In this document: positions 49,511-58,706 of the stretch, piece by piece | Position numbering within the stretch: position 1 is the stretch's first letter | How the letters are laid out: the number at the start of each line of letters is the position of its first letter | Origin: Halieaceae bacterium | GTDB lineage: Bacteria; Pseudomonadota; Gammaproteobacteria; Pseudomonadales; Halieaceae | DNA length: 64,000 bases | Direction of reading: 5' to 3' | NCBI GenBank assembly: GCA_028280635.1 | Contig: JANQLM010000014.1 | Span: 62,001-126,000 of the forward strand | Position numbers and translations under genes: made by a program | The notes under the pieces: generated by a model | What the model saw: only the letters and a program-made list of their open reading frames with translations | Databases searched by the model: none | What the model was told of the DNA's origin: nothing

Positions 49511-51412
49511 TCAGCCGCCCGGACGTGGGGGCATTCCGCCACCACCGCCGCCGCCCATGCCGCCACCACCACCGGCAGCGCAGCTTGCGCCGGCGTTGTC
49601 CTGTAGCTCGCCGGCAAAGCGCGGGCCAACCGAGTAAGGGAAGGTGGGGGTCGCCACACTGTCCACAAACTCGATGGTCACGTGGTAGTGGTAGCCGCGC
49701 TCGCTGTCACTGTGGCCGTTGTACTGGTCCAGCCAGGCGCCGCCCTGCTGCGCCAGGCTTGAATCCCAGTACCAGTCCTCGAAGAAAAAGCCGGTCGGCG
49801 TATCGAAGCTGTTGTTCGACAGCGAGGTAAAACTCCCACTGGTGGTGGGGCCGTTGCCGCTGGCCGCCACGGTACCCGCGCCCGGGTCATACTGGTCCAC
49901 CAGCAGGCAGCTGCGCACACCGGCGCTGCCGCAGCCGGTCTCGGATGCCGGGTTGTCGTAGTCGCGTGCCAACCAGCTGGAACGGGCCAGCTCACCGTTG
50001 GCTTCCCAGGGGCCGTAGATGGGATAACCGTCGGCGGCAAATCCGTAGATAGGCGAATGGCCATTGCCGGTGTCGCCGACCAGGTCGGCGAGGCAGTCGG
50101 AGTAGAAGTGGTGGTGGTAGTCGCCGTTGGCGGCATGACCGCCGCAGATGTCAACGTCGTAGACCTCGGCTACCGGTGCCAGGGTTTGCCAGACACCTTC
50201 ATTCTGGTAGGTCTGGGCATCTGTCCAGTTGTATACGGAAGTGCCGTTCACGTAATAGCCCACCGCGCCGGCTCCGGTATCACAGTCGCTGGTTGTCGGT
50301 TCGGGTTGCACCGGGAAATCGATGACCTTGCCCTGGTCGGTGGGGCAGCCGGGGCCCGGCGGCCAGTAGCCATAACCTTCGCCCACGGTACATTCGCGGC
50401 TGCTGCTGTTGTAGCCGATATCCTGCCCGAACCGGATGGTGGTGCCGGCTCGAACGGTAGTGCTGCCGCCGGCGAAATCGCTGTTGGCCTGCGGCCGGTT
50501 GTTGAGCCAGTCGACCTGGGCTTGGGTAATTTCCACCACGTAGTCGGGAATTCCGGTAGCGCTGACGCGTACATAGCTGCCGTTGTCCTGCACCGACTGC
50601 ACATTGACCAGGACGCCGTTGTTGCCGTCGCTTTCAATGATGTACCGGGAGCGCTCACCGCTGTCGTTGACGATCCAGGCTTCCACCAGGGCGTTGCCGG
50701 TGTCACCACCGGAGTCTCCGCCGCTGCTATCTCCACCAGAATCTCCACCTGAATCGCCGCCAGAATCACCGCCGCCGTCACCGCCAGCGTCGCCGCCCGA
50801 TCCGCCGCCGGTGAGCAGTTCGCTGATGCTGGTCTCGCTGCCACCACCAATGGCGCTGGCGGCGAGGCTGGTGATACCGGAGTCCTGCAGCAGCGACAGT
50901 TGCTCAGGGTTGAGGTAGTAGTCCAGATAGGCCACGTCCTCGTAGCCGATAGTGCCGTTGTCGTAGCCCGGCACTTCGCTGGCGATCACCTGGGTGGCGT
51001 ACTGGTCGAGGTAGAACAGCACTTCACCCTGGGGCCGGTTCTTGACCTCGTGATAGAAGGTGGTGGTCAGTTCGTTGATGGTGGCGAACCCCACCACGTT
51101 GTCGTTGCGGTATTCGAAGAAAGCGGGGAACAGCACGCTGTAATGGCAGATCCCGTCGTCGCAGATTTCCAGCACATAGGGCACCGCATCACGGGTATCC
51201 AGGTTCGGCTGCAGGCTCAGCAGATCGCTGAAAAGGGCCGAGCCGTAGAGCAGGTTGGCAAAACCGGCAATGTTGGACGTCGTCACCGTGGCGACCGGCG
51301 TGTCCCGATCATTCCAGGTGTAGAGGGAGGCGGTCAGGCCGGGCCCTCGTGGATTGGTGATACACCCGCTCACCAGCAGCGTGACCAGCGCCGCCGCCAT
51401 CAACTTTTTCAT
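49511..51412 (-). CDS. YHYH-domain lipoprotein with shared N-terminal domain
   Basis: This encodes 633 residues. The lipobox LVSGC ends the signal peptide. Residues about 18-175 match the N-terminal part of the EPS-locus lipoprotein (17358-18302). A linker of GGD/SGGD repeats (about residues 200-240) follows. From about residue 330 the protein has the YHYH-type region: CGGHAANGDYHHHFYSDC, IYGFAADGYPIYGPW and RGYHYHVTIEF. A glycine-rich end (GGGGMGGGGG) closes it. YHYH proteins are exported and of unknown biochemical role. The product is a two-domain, surface-exposed lipoprotein. It is co-transcribed with the small gene at 49024. Confidence 0.8.
   Translation of the reverse strand: MKKLMAAALVTLLVSGCITNPRGPGLTASLYTWNDRDTPVATVTTSNIAGFANLLYGSALFSDLLSLQPNLDTRDAVPYVLEICDDGICHYSVLFPAFFEYRNDNVVGFATINELTTTFYHEVKNRPQGEVLFYLDQYATQVIASEVPGYDNGTIGYEDVAYLDYYLNPEQLSLLQDSGITSLAASAIGGGSETSISELLTGGGSGGDAGGDGGGDSGGDSGGDSGGDSSGGDSGGDTGNALVEAWIVNDSGERSRYIIESDGNNGVLVNVQSVQDNGSYVRVSATGIPDYVVEITQAQVDWLNNRPQANSDFAGGSTTVRAGTTIRFGQDIGYNSSSRECTVGEGYGYWPPGPGCPTDQGKVIDFPVQPEPTTSDCDTGAGAVGYYVNGTSVYNWTDAQTYQNEGVWQTLAPVAEVYDVDICGGHAANGDYHHHFYSDCLADLVGDTGNGHSPIYGFAADGYPIYGPWEANGELARSSWLARDYDNPASETGCGSAGVRSCLLVDQYDPGAGTVAASGNGPTTSGSFTSLSNNSFDTPTGFFFEDWYWDSSLAQQGGAWLDQYNGHSDSERGYHYHVTIEFVDSVATPTFPYSVGPRFAGELQDNAGASCAAGGGGGMGGGGGGGMPPRPGG
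50703..50811 (-). repeat. Low-complexity coding repeat (GGD/SGGD linker)
   Basis: Degenerate 12-base units encode repeats of Ser/Asp-Gly-Gly-Asp within the YHYH lipoprotein. They form a flexible acidic linker between the N-terminal domain and the YHYH part. They are variable in third positions, so selection acts on the protein. Confidence 0.8.
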
Positions 51413-51535
51413 GTGATTTCCCCTGGGCGGCTATTGCTCTGGTGGTTGTGGCGCCCTTATACCCACAAAGGCTACGTGACTATTGCGCCAGTGTCCGTTA
51501 GTGGGTGTAAACATTTGTAAGTTCTGCGAGCTGTT

Positions 51536-52747
51536 TCACACAGTGGCGGCGCCGGGCTCACGCCAGTTCCACAGCCACAGGGAGGCGAGCAGTATCAGCA
51601 CGCCACCGGTGGCGAGAGCCCAGCCGACGCCGGCCAGGGCAATGGCGCTGCCCAACAGGGCGGCAATCACATTGGCGACACAGAAGTTGGTGGTCAGCAG
51701 GCCCTGCACCCGGCCGAGGCCGTGCTCCTCGAAACGGTTGGCCATATAGGCTGGGAACACGCCGTTGGCCAGCGCAACGGTGGCACCGCAGGCCAGGAAA
51801 GCCGGGTATAGGGTAGTTTCGCTGGTCAGTGGCAACAGCAACAGGATCCCCGCCAGCAGCAGGCTGGCCCGGCGCACCGTGCCCATGGGCCCAAAGCGGT
51901 TTTCCGCCGTGGTTACGGCATACACGCTACTGATGATCATGGCCCCGGTAATGGCGACTGTTCCCCAGCCAATCTGGATGCTGTTGTACTGGAAGCGCTC
52001 CACCAGCCACAGCGGGTAGAACTCGTAAAAGGCGTTGAGGCCCAGCGTGAACAGAAAGTGGTAGATCAGCAGCGGCCGCATGGCCTGCACCCGCAGCAAG
52101 CCGAGGGAATTCTCCCGCTTCATCGCGCTCCAAAGGCTGCTCTCTGCCGGGGCCAGGCTGGGGGCGGCAATCGCAAACTGCACCACCACCGTGGCCAGCA
52201 GGGTCACGCCGGCGGCGATGTAAAAGACGTTGGCGACGCCCAGCACCATCAGGTAGCCGCCCGCCAGCGGGCCGATCAGCCAGCCGGCGTAGTTGACGGC
52301 GTACAACAGCGAGATGGCGCGGGTGCGGTTGATCTCCGGGTGCAGTTCCAGGGCGATCGCCCGCGATACCGCGATATTGCCCTCGCAGATGCCCACCAGA
52401 AAACGCGCCAGGGCAAACAAGGGGTAGTTCTCGATACCAGCGGCGTAGCCGGTCAGACCGTAGCCGGCGATGGCGCCCAGCAGGGTGATGATGAGCACGG
52501 GTTTGCGCCCGTAGACATCGGACAGGGCGCCGATCACCGAGCTGCCGATGATCAGGCCCAGCGGGTACAGGGCCAGCAGCACGCCCAGCAGGATTTTGGG
52601 TGGCAGGCCCAGGTAACTGGTCAGCTCACTGGCATAGCTCGGGTCCAGGAACAGCGGCGATAGCACCGGGTAGGGCAGCGCAATGCCGGCGGTGCCCAGG
52701 AAGGACACCAGCATGACTGCTATCAGGGTAGAACGCGCTGTTGCCAT
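51536..52747 (-). CDS. Major facilitator superfamily transporter
   Basis: This encodes 403 residues with twelve predicted helices. After helix 2 the motif GALSDVYGRKPVLI matches the MFS motif A (GxLxDrxGRkxxl), and the central loop follows helix 6. It should be a secondary transporter, perhaps a drug or metabolite exporter; the substrate cannot be told. The gene is co-oriented with, and 55 bases downstream of, the methyltransferase gene. Confidence 0.88.
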   Translation of the reverse strand: MATARSTLIAVMLVSFLGTAGIALPYPVLSPLFLDPSYASELTSYLGLPPKILLGVLLALYPLGLIIGSSVIGALSDVYGRKPVLIITLLGAIAGYGLTGYAAGIENYPLFALARFLVGICEGNIAVSRAIALELHPEINRTRAISLLYAVNYAGWLIGPLAGGYLMVLGVANVFYIAAGVTLLATVVVQFAIAAPSLAPAESSLWSAMKRENSLGLLRVQAMRPLLIYHFLFTLGLNAFYEFYPLWLVERFQYNSIQIGWGTVAITGAMIISSVYAVTTAENRFGPMGTVRRASLLLAGILLLLPLTSETTLYPAFLACGATVALANGVFPAYMANRFEEHGLGRVQGLLTTNFCVANVIAALLGSAIALAGVGWALATGGVLILLASLWLWNWREPGAATV

Positions 52748-52802
52748 GTTTTAACGCCGTTGCATATGCCGACAGCGGCGCTTCATCGCGCGCTAGCGGG
52801 CT

Positions 52803-53420
52803 TCAAGCATTCTCCAGCACCAACAGGGCGCCGCTGGCTTCCACCGGTTTTTTCGTGCGCCACTCTACGATCTCGGCGCAGAACTTGTCCTCGCAGCGGT
52901 GTGCAATCTCGAAGAACGGTGAGCGTTCCGGGTCCGCTATCACAATTTTCTTGACGCCGGCTTTGACCGCACGCTTCACCAGGTTGTAAACAGGATCTAC
53001 GAGTTCATCCCAGAAGCAGATGTCAGCGGCGATCAGCAGGTCGATGTCCCTGAGTTGTTTGGTGGTAATTTTCTGGAACTTCGACTGGCGGGTCGTGACC
53101 TCCACCCCGTTGGCCGCGGCGTTGGCCTGCAGGTAGGGGAACACGTCCTTGTCGGCATCCACGGAGATGACCTCGGCGTTGAAGCGCCTGGCACAGAAAA
53201 TCCCGCCCATGCCCCAACCGCAGCCCGCATCCATTACCGTGCGGCAGTGCTCCGGCGGGTGTTTCTTCAGGTAGTCGATCAACAGGAAGCTGGACTTCCA
53301 CAGCTTGTTACCGTGTATGGAAGGTTGTGCGTCGGTGCGTTTTATGCGACGGATATCCTTGTGGGAAGACGTGAGCATTGTTACGCCGTGAAAGCGATGC
53401 TCGGTGCGGCGCTTTGCCAT
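52803..53420 (-). CDS. Class I SAM-dependent methyltransferase
   Basis: This encodes 205 residues. The SAM motif VMDAGCGWGMGGIFCARRF (motif I) is at about residues 62-80, the acidic VISVDADKD is at the end of strand 2, and DLLIAADICFWDEL is motif IV. The pattern resembles the lysine or nicotinamide N-methyltransferase-like group, but the substrate is unknown. The ATG at 53420 is the longest reasonable start; a second ATG 14 codons later (before LTSSHKD) is possible. Confidence 0.82.
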   Translation of the reverse strand: MAKRRTEHRFHGVTMLTSSHKDIRRIKRTDAQPSIHGNKLWKSSFLLIDYLKKHPPEHCRTVMDAGCGWGMGGIFCARRFNAEVISVDADKDVFPYLQANAAANGVEVTTRQSKFQKITTKQLRDIDLLIAADICFWDELVDPVYNLVKRAVKAGVKKIVIADPERSPFFEIAHRCEDKFCAEIVEWRTKKPVEASGALLVLENA

Positions 53421-53517
53421 GCCAGATCCTGGGGCCAGTGAAGGAGCGGTGAGAATAATGGGCTTCGGGTGGGTCGTCCAGATGCGATAATCGCGGGACT
53501 AAAAGAAGGGGAAGGAA

Positions 53518-54516
53518 ATGCGGCTCATCTTTCTGCTATGGCTGGTCACCTCAGCAAATGCCGCCGTGGCGGCCAACTGCGCGCTGGACCGTGATGACCT
53601 GTTGCAGCGCCCCGGGCAGGAGTCCGGTCCCACGGATGTGCGCCTGCAGGTGTACATCAACGATATTGTGTCGATTAACGACGCCCAGCAGAGTTTCACC
53701 GGCGATGTGTTCCTGCGTGTGGCCTGGCGTGATCCGCGCCTGGCCCACACAGGTGAAGCTCCCTGCGCCGCCGACATCCGCGCCATCTGGTGGCCGGAAC
53801 TGCAGGTCATGAACCGCCGCAGCCTGGAGAGAGTCCGCGAACAGCGTCCGCTGGTGATGCCGGATGGTACGGTGGGCATGCCGCTGCGCGGCTTCGGTGA
53901 GTTTGGCTACCGGGCGAATCTCAGCGATTTCCCCTTCGACAGCCAGCAGCTGGAGTTGGATATCCTGTCTGCTTACGATGACAAGGCCATCCACTTTGTT
54001 TATGGCCCCGAGGATATTGCCCTGGCTCCGCGGCTGTCCGTCGCCAATTTCACGGTGGCACTGGAGGGGATTGAACAGCGCACCGAATACATCACCGCAA
54101 CTGGTCGCGAACATGCACGCCTGTTGATCCAACTCGAAGCCACGCGGCTGACCGGCTTTTACACCTGGCAGCAACTGGTGCCGCTGTTCCTGGTGGTGTT
54201 GATGGCCTGGATCGTGTTCTGGATTCCGCGGGAGCATGTGCCGTCGCGTATTGGCCTGGCGGCGACGTCCATGCTGACGCTGATCGCCTACCGCTTTGCC
54301 ATGTCCTCGGTGCTGCCACCCATCGCCTACCTGACCCGGCTGGACCTGTTCATGATTGGCGCTTCCGTGGTGGTGTTTTCGGCGCTGGCCCTGGCTGTGG
54401 CCGTCACCTACGTGATGGACTTCAACGAAGCCCTCAGCGAGCGCATACATGTGGCGGCGCGCTACTGCATACCGTCACTGCTGGCGTTGATTGCTTGGCT
54501 GGCTTTTTTCTCCTGA
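53518..54516 (+). CDS. Pentameric ligand-gated ion channel (Cys-loop receptor family)
   Basis: This encodes 332 residues. A signal peptide (to about residue 20) is followed by a beta-sandwich extracellular domain with VRLQVYINDIVSINDAQQSF, FLRVAWRDPRL and the family landmark DFPFDSQQLEL. Four membrane helices follow: M1 (TWQQLVPLFLVVLMAWIVFW), M2 (SRIGLAATSMLTLIAYRFAM), M3 and M4, the last at the C-terminus. The layout and the short M3-M4 loop match the prokaryotic homologs such as GLIC and ELIC. Ligand and ion selectivity cannot be told. The ATG at 53518 has GAAGGAA just upstream. The 3' end overlaps the convergent DUF3604 gene by 42 bases. Confidence 0.9.
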   Translation: MRLIFLLWLVTSANAAVAANCALDRDDLLQRPGQESGPTDVRLQVYINDIVSINDAQQSFTGDVFLRVAWRDPRLAHTGEAPCAADIRAIWWPELQVMNRRSLERVREQRPLVMPDGTVGMPLRGFGEFGYRANLSDFPFDSQQLELDILSAYDDKAIHFVYGPEDIALAPRLSVANFTVALEGIEQRTEYITATGREHARLLIQLEATRLTGFYTWQQLVPLFLVVLMAWIVFWIPREHVPSRIGLAATSMLTLIAYRFAMSSVLPPIAYLTRLDLFMIGASVVVFSALALAVAVTYVMDFNEALSERIHVAARYCIPSLLALIAWLAFFS

Positions 54517-56523
54517 CCATGCCGCGGGGTGGGCGCGGTACCAGATGGGCGATGACCAGGCGCGCTCCTGGATGACCGGAGAATAGAAGGGCTGCTCGGC
54601 CGGGTCCAGGCAACAGCGATCGTAGACTTTGCCGATAGCGCCCTGGTCGCTCAGTACCGCATTCATGGCCTCAGCCTGGGCGGCGCAGTCCTCGGCGAAG
54701 GGGTTGACCCCCGCCGCCATGCACTGTCGGGTGCTCCAGCGGCAGCTCGGGTTCTCCAGTACTCTCACGTAGTAAAAAGCGTCCTGACCGGCGTCGAAGT
54801 CCGGGTCCTGCCATACCGTGCATAGCTGGGCGTGACCGTTTCCGGTCAGGGCGCAGCTCTGCTCATTCACCCAGCCGCGGCCGTCGGGGCTGCCGGCGAC
54901 CTCGTAGACTTTTTCAAACGTATTGCCCCCGGCGTCGACCCAGCCCTTGATGATCTGCAGTCGCTGCAGGTCGGTGCCCGGCAGGCCGCGGCTGCCGGCG
55001 TCCTTGGCGGCTGATACCAGGAAGCGAGGAGGGGTGGGGCCGGCGTCGATCACTCCGCCCATGGGCGTGCCCGCCCCATAGGCCTGCTCGATCATATCCC
55101 CCGCCGCGCACAGGTCCGCCGACAGTTCGCTGCCGGCGAAGAAGCGCAGCAGCGGCCGGGTGCCGCTGGTGGCATAGGTTTCCCGCCTGCGCATTGCCTC
55201 GAAGATGGCGTCGCGGCTGTTCTCTTCCGCCCACACCACTGCCAAGCCGCCGGGGTTGTCGAAGAAGTGATCCTGCAGATTGCGGTAGCCGGAATCGCGC
55301 CGCCCCAGGTGGCCGGTGTAGTTGTCCTCCTCGGCGCCGCCGGGGGTGGCCGAGTGGGTGTCGGTAGAGCCGATAAAGCCAAGCATGAACGGGTTGATGC
55401 CAGTGTCTCGTCGCAGCACCAGACCGTCCTTCAGCACGTTGCGCACCATGTTGCGGCGCGCGAATTCGTCAATCGGCACCGGCGCGGCCTCCTTGCTGCG
55501 CACCTCGCCGTAGACGGTGCCCAGCATGGACAGGTTGTCGGCCACCACCTGCTCAAAATCGCAGAGTTCGTCCTCGGTATCCACGCCCAGGCCCGCCAGC
55601 CGGTCGAAACGGCACTCCGAGGCCGCCTTGTGCTGCACCAATTCCACCAGTGGCTCGAAGAAGCGGCGCTCGCGCGCTTCCTCCGCGTTGAGCGGGTCGG
55701 GGAACATCATACCGCCGCTGAGGTTGGGGTTGTGTGGAATGGCCATTACGTCGCAGCCGGTTTCCGTCTCGATGCACTGTTCGCGCAGGCGTTGCCACAG
55801 GCCCTGGAAGTTGCGGGTGCCGGTGTCGTAGGTGGAGATCGCCGTGTTGGTGACCTCGGCGTTGCGGAAGATCACGTTGCGGTGCAGGTTGTTGTAGTTG
55901 GGAGCGTCGGTGTATTCGTAGCCCACGAAGGTGGTAAAGCTACAGTCGCTGCTGCGGTCGTAATAGTCCTCCGCGGCCGCCTGGATCTGCCCCCAGGCTT
56001 CCCGATGGGCGGCATCACAGTCTTCCAGGGTACACACGAAGGATTGGTCACGGTCCTCTCCCGGAGTGCCACCGGTGACCCCCAGTTTCTGCCAGTAGTT
56101 GAGTGCCAGGAACTGGGAGATAAACCACTCGCTGCGGGTCAGCATGCAGTAGGGGAAGTAGTAGCCCAGCTTGTCGCTGTCCTGGGTGCAGAGCTTGATC
56201 GGCCCGAGAAACTCCGCGTGATCGGTGACCGCCGTGAAATCCAGCGGTCGGCGCAGTTGCGTGACCACGGTCTGGCCTGCGTCGGGGTCAGACAGAGTGA
56301 TCGCTTCGCCGCGGGCAAAGCGGTAGGCCGCCGAGGGGTCGTTGCGCTGGCTGGAAATGTAAGAGTCGAAAGACAGGCTGGTGTGCACGTGCAGGTCGCC
56401 GAACAGCGGGATACGGGTGGCAGTGTGGTGGTCGCAATCCTCGCGGGCTTCCGTACGCTCAAGGGCCTGGCCGGGTAGCGCAAGCAGTATCGCCAGCCAC
56501 AGGGCAGACCGGAAGTAGTTCAC
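54475..56523 (-). CDS. DUF3604 protein, PHP-like exported hydrolase candidate
   Basis: This encodes 682 residues with a signal peptide ending near GQA. The start of the mature part, IPLFGDLHVHTSLSFDSY, has the PHP-type motif with paired histidines. AVTDHAEFLG, MAIPHNPN and GSTDTHSATPG supply further likely metal-binding residues. This is the DUF3604 family, which is widespread in marine Gammaproteobacteria, has a predicted metal-dependent hydrolase fold and no known substrate. There are several Cys pairs near the C-terminus. It is divergent from the TetR gene, with a 132-base gap. Confidence 0.85.
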   Translation of the reverse strand: MNYFRSALWLAILLALPGQALERTEAREDCDHHTATRIPLFGDLHVHTSLSFDSYISSQRNDPSAAYRFARGEAITLSDPDAGQTVVTQLRRPLDFTAVTDHAEFLGPIKLCTQDSDKLGYYFPYCMLTRSEWFISQFLALNYWQKLGVTGGTPGEDRDQSFVCTLEDCDAAHREAWGQIQAAAEDYYDRSSDCSFTTFVGYEYTDAPNYNNLHRNVIFRNAEVTNTAISTYDTGTRNFQGLWQRLREQCIETETGCDVMAIPHNPNLSGGMMFPDPLNAEEARERRFFEPLVELVQHKAASECRFDRLAGLGVDTEDELCDFEQVVADNLSMLGTVYGEVRSKEAAPVPIDEFARRNMVRNVLKDGLVLRRDTGINPFMLGFIGSTDTHSATPGGAEEDNYTGHLGRRDSGYRNLQDHFFDNPGGLAVVWAEENSRDAIFEAMRRRETYATSGTRPLLRFFAGSELSADLCAAGDMIEQAYGAGTPMGGVIDAGPTPPRFLVSAAKDAGSRGLPGTDLQRLQIIKGWVDAGGNTFEKVYEVAGSPDGRGWVNEQSCALTGNGHAQLCTVWQDPDFDAGQDAFYYVRVLENPSCRWSTRQCMAAGVNPFAEDCAAQAEAMNAVLSDQGAIGKVYDRCCLDPAEQPFYSPVIQERAWSSPIWYRAHPAAWSGEKSQPSNQRQQ

Positions 56524-56655
56524 AGATTTGTCTCCTCGTCGCCGGTTCTGTGAGCGGGTTCCGGGATGGTACCGCCGGCGCTCCGTAAAGTGTGAAACCC
56601 CTCACGCTAATCCTTGCGAGTGCTCACTAAAATGAACCGCAAGGAGAACAGATGT

Positions 56656-57327
56656 ATGCAAACAGCAAGTATCAGTGAGCGCAACGTGGAGCTGGTTGAG
56701 AAGAACCGGCCCCAGCAGCAACGTGCCATAAAGACCTACGAGGCGATTCTCTCTGCCACGGGAGAACTGCTGCGTGAAGTGGGGCTGGAGCGAATCTCCA
56801 CCAATATCATCGCCGAACGTGCCGGCGTGACGGTGCCGGCCCTGTATCGGTATTTCCCCAACAAGTACGCGGTGCTCAATGCACTGGGCTCGCGCCTGTT
56901 GGGCGCGCGCAAGACGGTGTTCGAGCGCTGGCAGGAGGATCGGCTCAACGGCCACGGCCCCTATGCCATGCTCGAGAGCCTCAACGAACTGCTGTTGGGC
57001 GTTTACCGGGTCACCCGGGATTTCCCCGGCGGTGTTGAGCTACTGCATGGTATGCAGGCCATGGCGCCGCTGCAGAAAGTACAGCAGGAACACGACTGGA
57101 TGATCGCGCGGACCTTCGCCGGCATCTGGGCGGACCTCAATCGCGTGCAGTGCACCGAGGAACTGGTCAGCAAATCGCGGGTGGCCGTGGCCATGGGCTT
57201 TTCCGGCATCCAGGTGGCGCTGGAAGACCCGGACATGAGCCCGGACGTGGCCCTGCATGAAGGCGCCCAGGCGCTGCGTGCCTACCTTGAGCACGGCGTT
57301 ATGAAGGGCCCCCGCGGCGTCAACTAG
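56656..57327 (+). CDS. TetR-family transcription regulator
   Basis: This encodes 223 residues. The N-terminal HTH at about residues 27-70 has ILSATGELLREVGLERIS and the recognition region AGVTVPALYRYFPNKYAVL. A ligand-binding helical domain follows. The ATG at 56656 is set by AAGGAG at 56641-56646; in-frame starts at 56614 and 56632 lie upstream of that site. An AGTGCTCACT inverted repeat at 56619-56628 is a possible operator for autoregulation. It is followed on the same strand by two acyl-CoA dehydrogenase genes that it may control. Confidence 0.9.
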   Translation: MQTASISERNVELVEKNRPQQQRAIKTYEAILSATGELLREVGLERISTNIIAERAGVTVPALYRYFPNKYAVLNALGSRLLGARKTVFERWQEDRLNGHGPYAMLESLNELLLGVYRVTRDFPGGVELLHGMQAMAPLQKVQQEHDWMIARTFAGIWADLNRVQCTEELVSKSRVAVAMGFSGIQVALEDPDMSPDVALHEGAQALRAYLEHGVMKGPRGVN

Positions 57328-57442
57328 GGCGGCTATTCCCCAGTCCTGAACTCAGCCTGAACAGTGGTTTGCCCCGCGCGGGGCAGGCCACTATTATCTC
57401 TGGTTTCCCAACGATAACTTCAAGAATCAAGGAGACCCGCAG

Positions 57443-58690
57443 ATGGCTGAAGCCGAACGCAAGGACACCCCTGAACAGGCCGAATTCCGGCAATACTGCC
57501 GAGACTGGCTGGCGGAGAACTCGCCGCCGGAAACCGACGTACGCCTGCCGCTGACCCCGCTGGAAATCATGACCACGGATCAGTTGCACTATCTGCAGGA
57601 CTGGCAGAAGAAGGCCTATGACGCGGGCCTGGTCGGCTGTGACTATCCGGTGGAAGTGGGCGGCGGTGGCCGCAACGACTGCCAGCGCGTGGCCAATGCG
57701 GAAATGCAGGCGGCCAAGACGCCTTTCTTCCCCAATGTGATCGGTCTCGGCATGGCGGCGCCCACTGTGTTCTACCACGCCCAGGAGGGCAAGGCGGCCG
57801 AGCTGCTGCCCAGGCTGTTCTCCGGTGAGGACATCTGGTGCCAGGGCTTCAGCGAGCCGGGTTCCGGTTCCGACCTCGCCAGCGTGCAGACTTTCGCCGA
57901 GCAGAAGGGTGACAAGTGGATCATCAACGGCCACAAGGTATGGACCTCGCTGGCCCACTTCGCCGAGTGGATGATCCTGCTGCTGCGCACCGACAAGTCC
58001 CACAAGTACGAGGGCCTGTCCTACTTCGTGGTGCCGATCCGCGAGGCGCTTGGCAAGGGCGTGACCGTGCGCCCGCTGATCAAGATGACCGGCGAGACCG
58101 GTTTCAACGAGGTGATCTTCGACAACCTGGAGGTGGACGACAGCTACCGCCTGGATGCGGTCGGCAAGGGCTGGCAGGTGGCCATGACCACGCTGGCCCA
58201 CGAGCGCAATGCCGGCCAATTGGTGACTCCGGCCGCCGGTGGCCGTGTGCAGCAGCGCGAAGGTGAGGCTCAGTCCGGCTTCGGGGCCATGAGCCTGGTG
58301 GACCTGGCCAGGAACAGCTCACGCAATGGCAAGCGCGCCGCTGACGACCCGGTGATTCGCGATCGTATTATGCAGGAAGTCATCCGCGAGGAGGGCTTCA
58401 AGCAGTGCCGGCGCCGGGCCCGCGTACAGGGGCTGATCGATCATCCCATGCGTATCCCGTTGCAGCACAAGCTGCGCCAGAGCGAGCTGATGCAGGACAT
58501 GGCGCAGTTGGCCACTGAAATCGAGGGCGCCGCCAGCTCGCTGTACATAGCCGATGAGAATGCGCCGGCCAACGGCCGCTGGCCGCTGGGGCATATGAAT
58601 TCATTCGGCTTCACCATTGCCGCCGGCACCAGTGAGGTGCAGCGCAATATTCTCGGCGAGCGGGTCCTCGACCTGCCCAAGTCCAAGTAA
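57443..58690 (+). CDS. Acyl-CoA dehydrogenase, first of a pair
   Basis: This encodes 415 residues of the FAD-dependent acyl-CoA dehydrogenase fold. Landmarks are QGFSEPGSGSDLASVQTFAE (FAD/acyl site), VWTSLAHFAEWMILLLRT and the C-terminal TSEVQRNILGERVL. It oxidises acyl-CoA to enoyl-CoA with FAD. Paired, tandem ACAD genes usually form heteromeric enzymes, often for steroid side chains or branched acids. A GGAG ribosome site lies just before the ATG at 57443. It is followed 16 bases later by the second ACAD gene. Confidence 0.92.
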   Translation: MAEAERKDTPEQAEFRQYCRDWLAENSPPETDVRLPLTPLEIMTTDQLHYLQDWQKKAYDAGLVGCDYPVEVGGGGRNDCQRVANAEMQAAKTPFFPNVIGLGMAAPTVFYHAQEGKAAELLPRLFSGEDIWCQGFSEPGSGSDLASVQTFAEQKGDKWIINGHKVWTSLAHFAEWMILLLRTDKSHKYEGLSYFVVPIREALGKGVTVRPLIKMTGETGFNEVIFDNLEVDDSYRLDAVGKGWQVAMTTLAHERNAGQLVTPAAGGRVQQREGEAQSGFGAMSLVDLARNSSRNGKRAADDPVIRDRIMQEVIREEGFKQCRRRARVQGLIDHPMRIPLQHKLRQSELMQDMAQLATEIEGAASSLYIADENAPANGRWPLGHMNSFGFTIAAGTSEVQRNILGERVLDLPKSK

Positions 58691-58706
58691 GCGGGGGGGA
58701 ACAACA

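Noticed and set aside
50703-50811. Short tandem repeats as a CRISPR array
   Set aside because: Units are about 12 bases, without spacers, in frame with the YHYH lipoprotein and encode a Gly/Ser/Asp linker.
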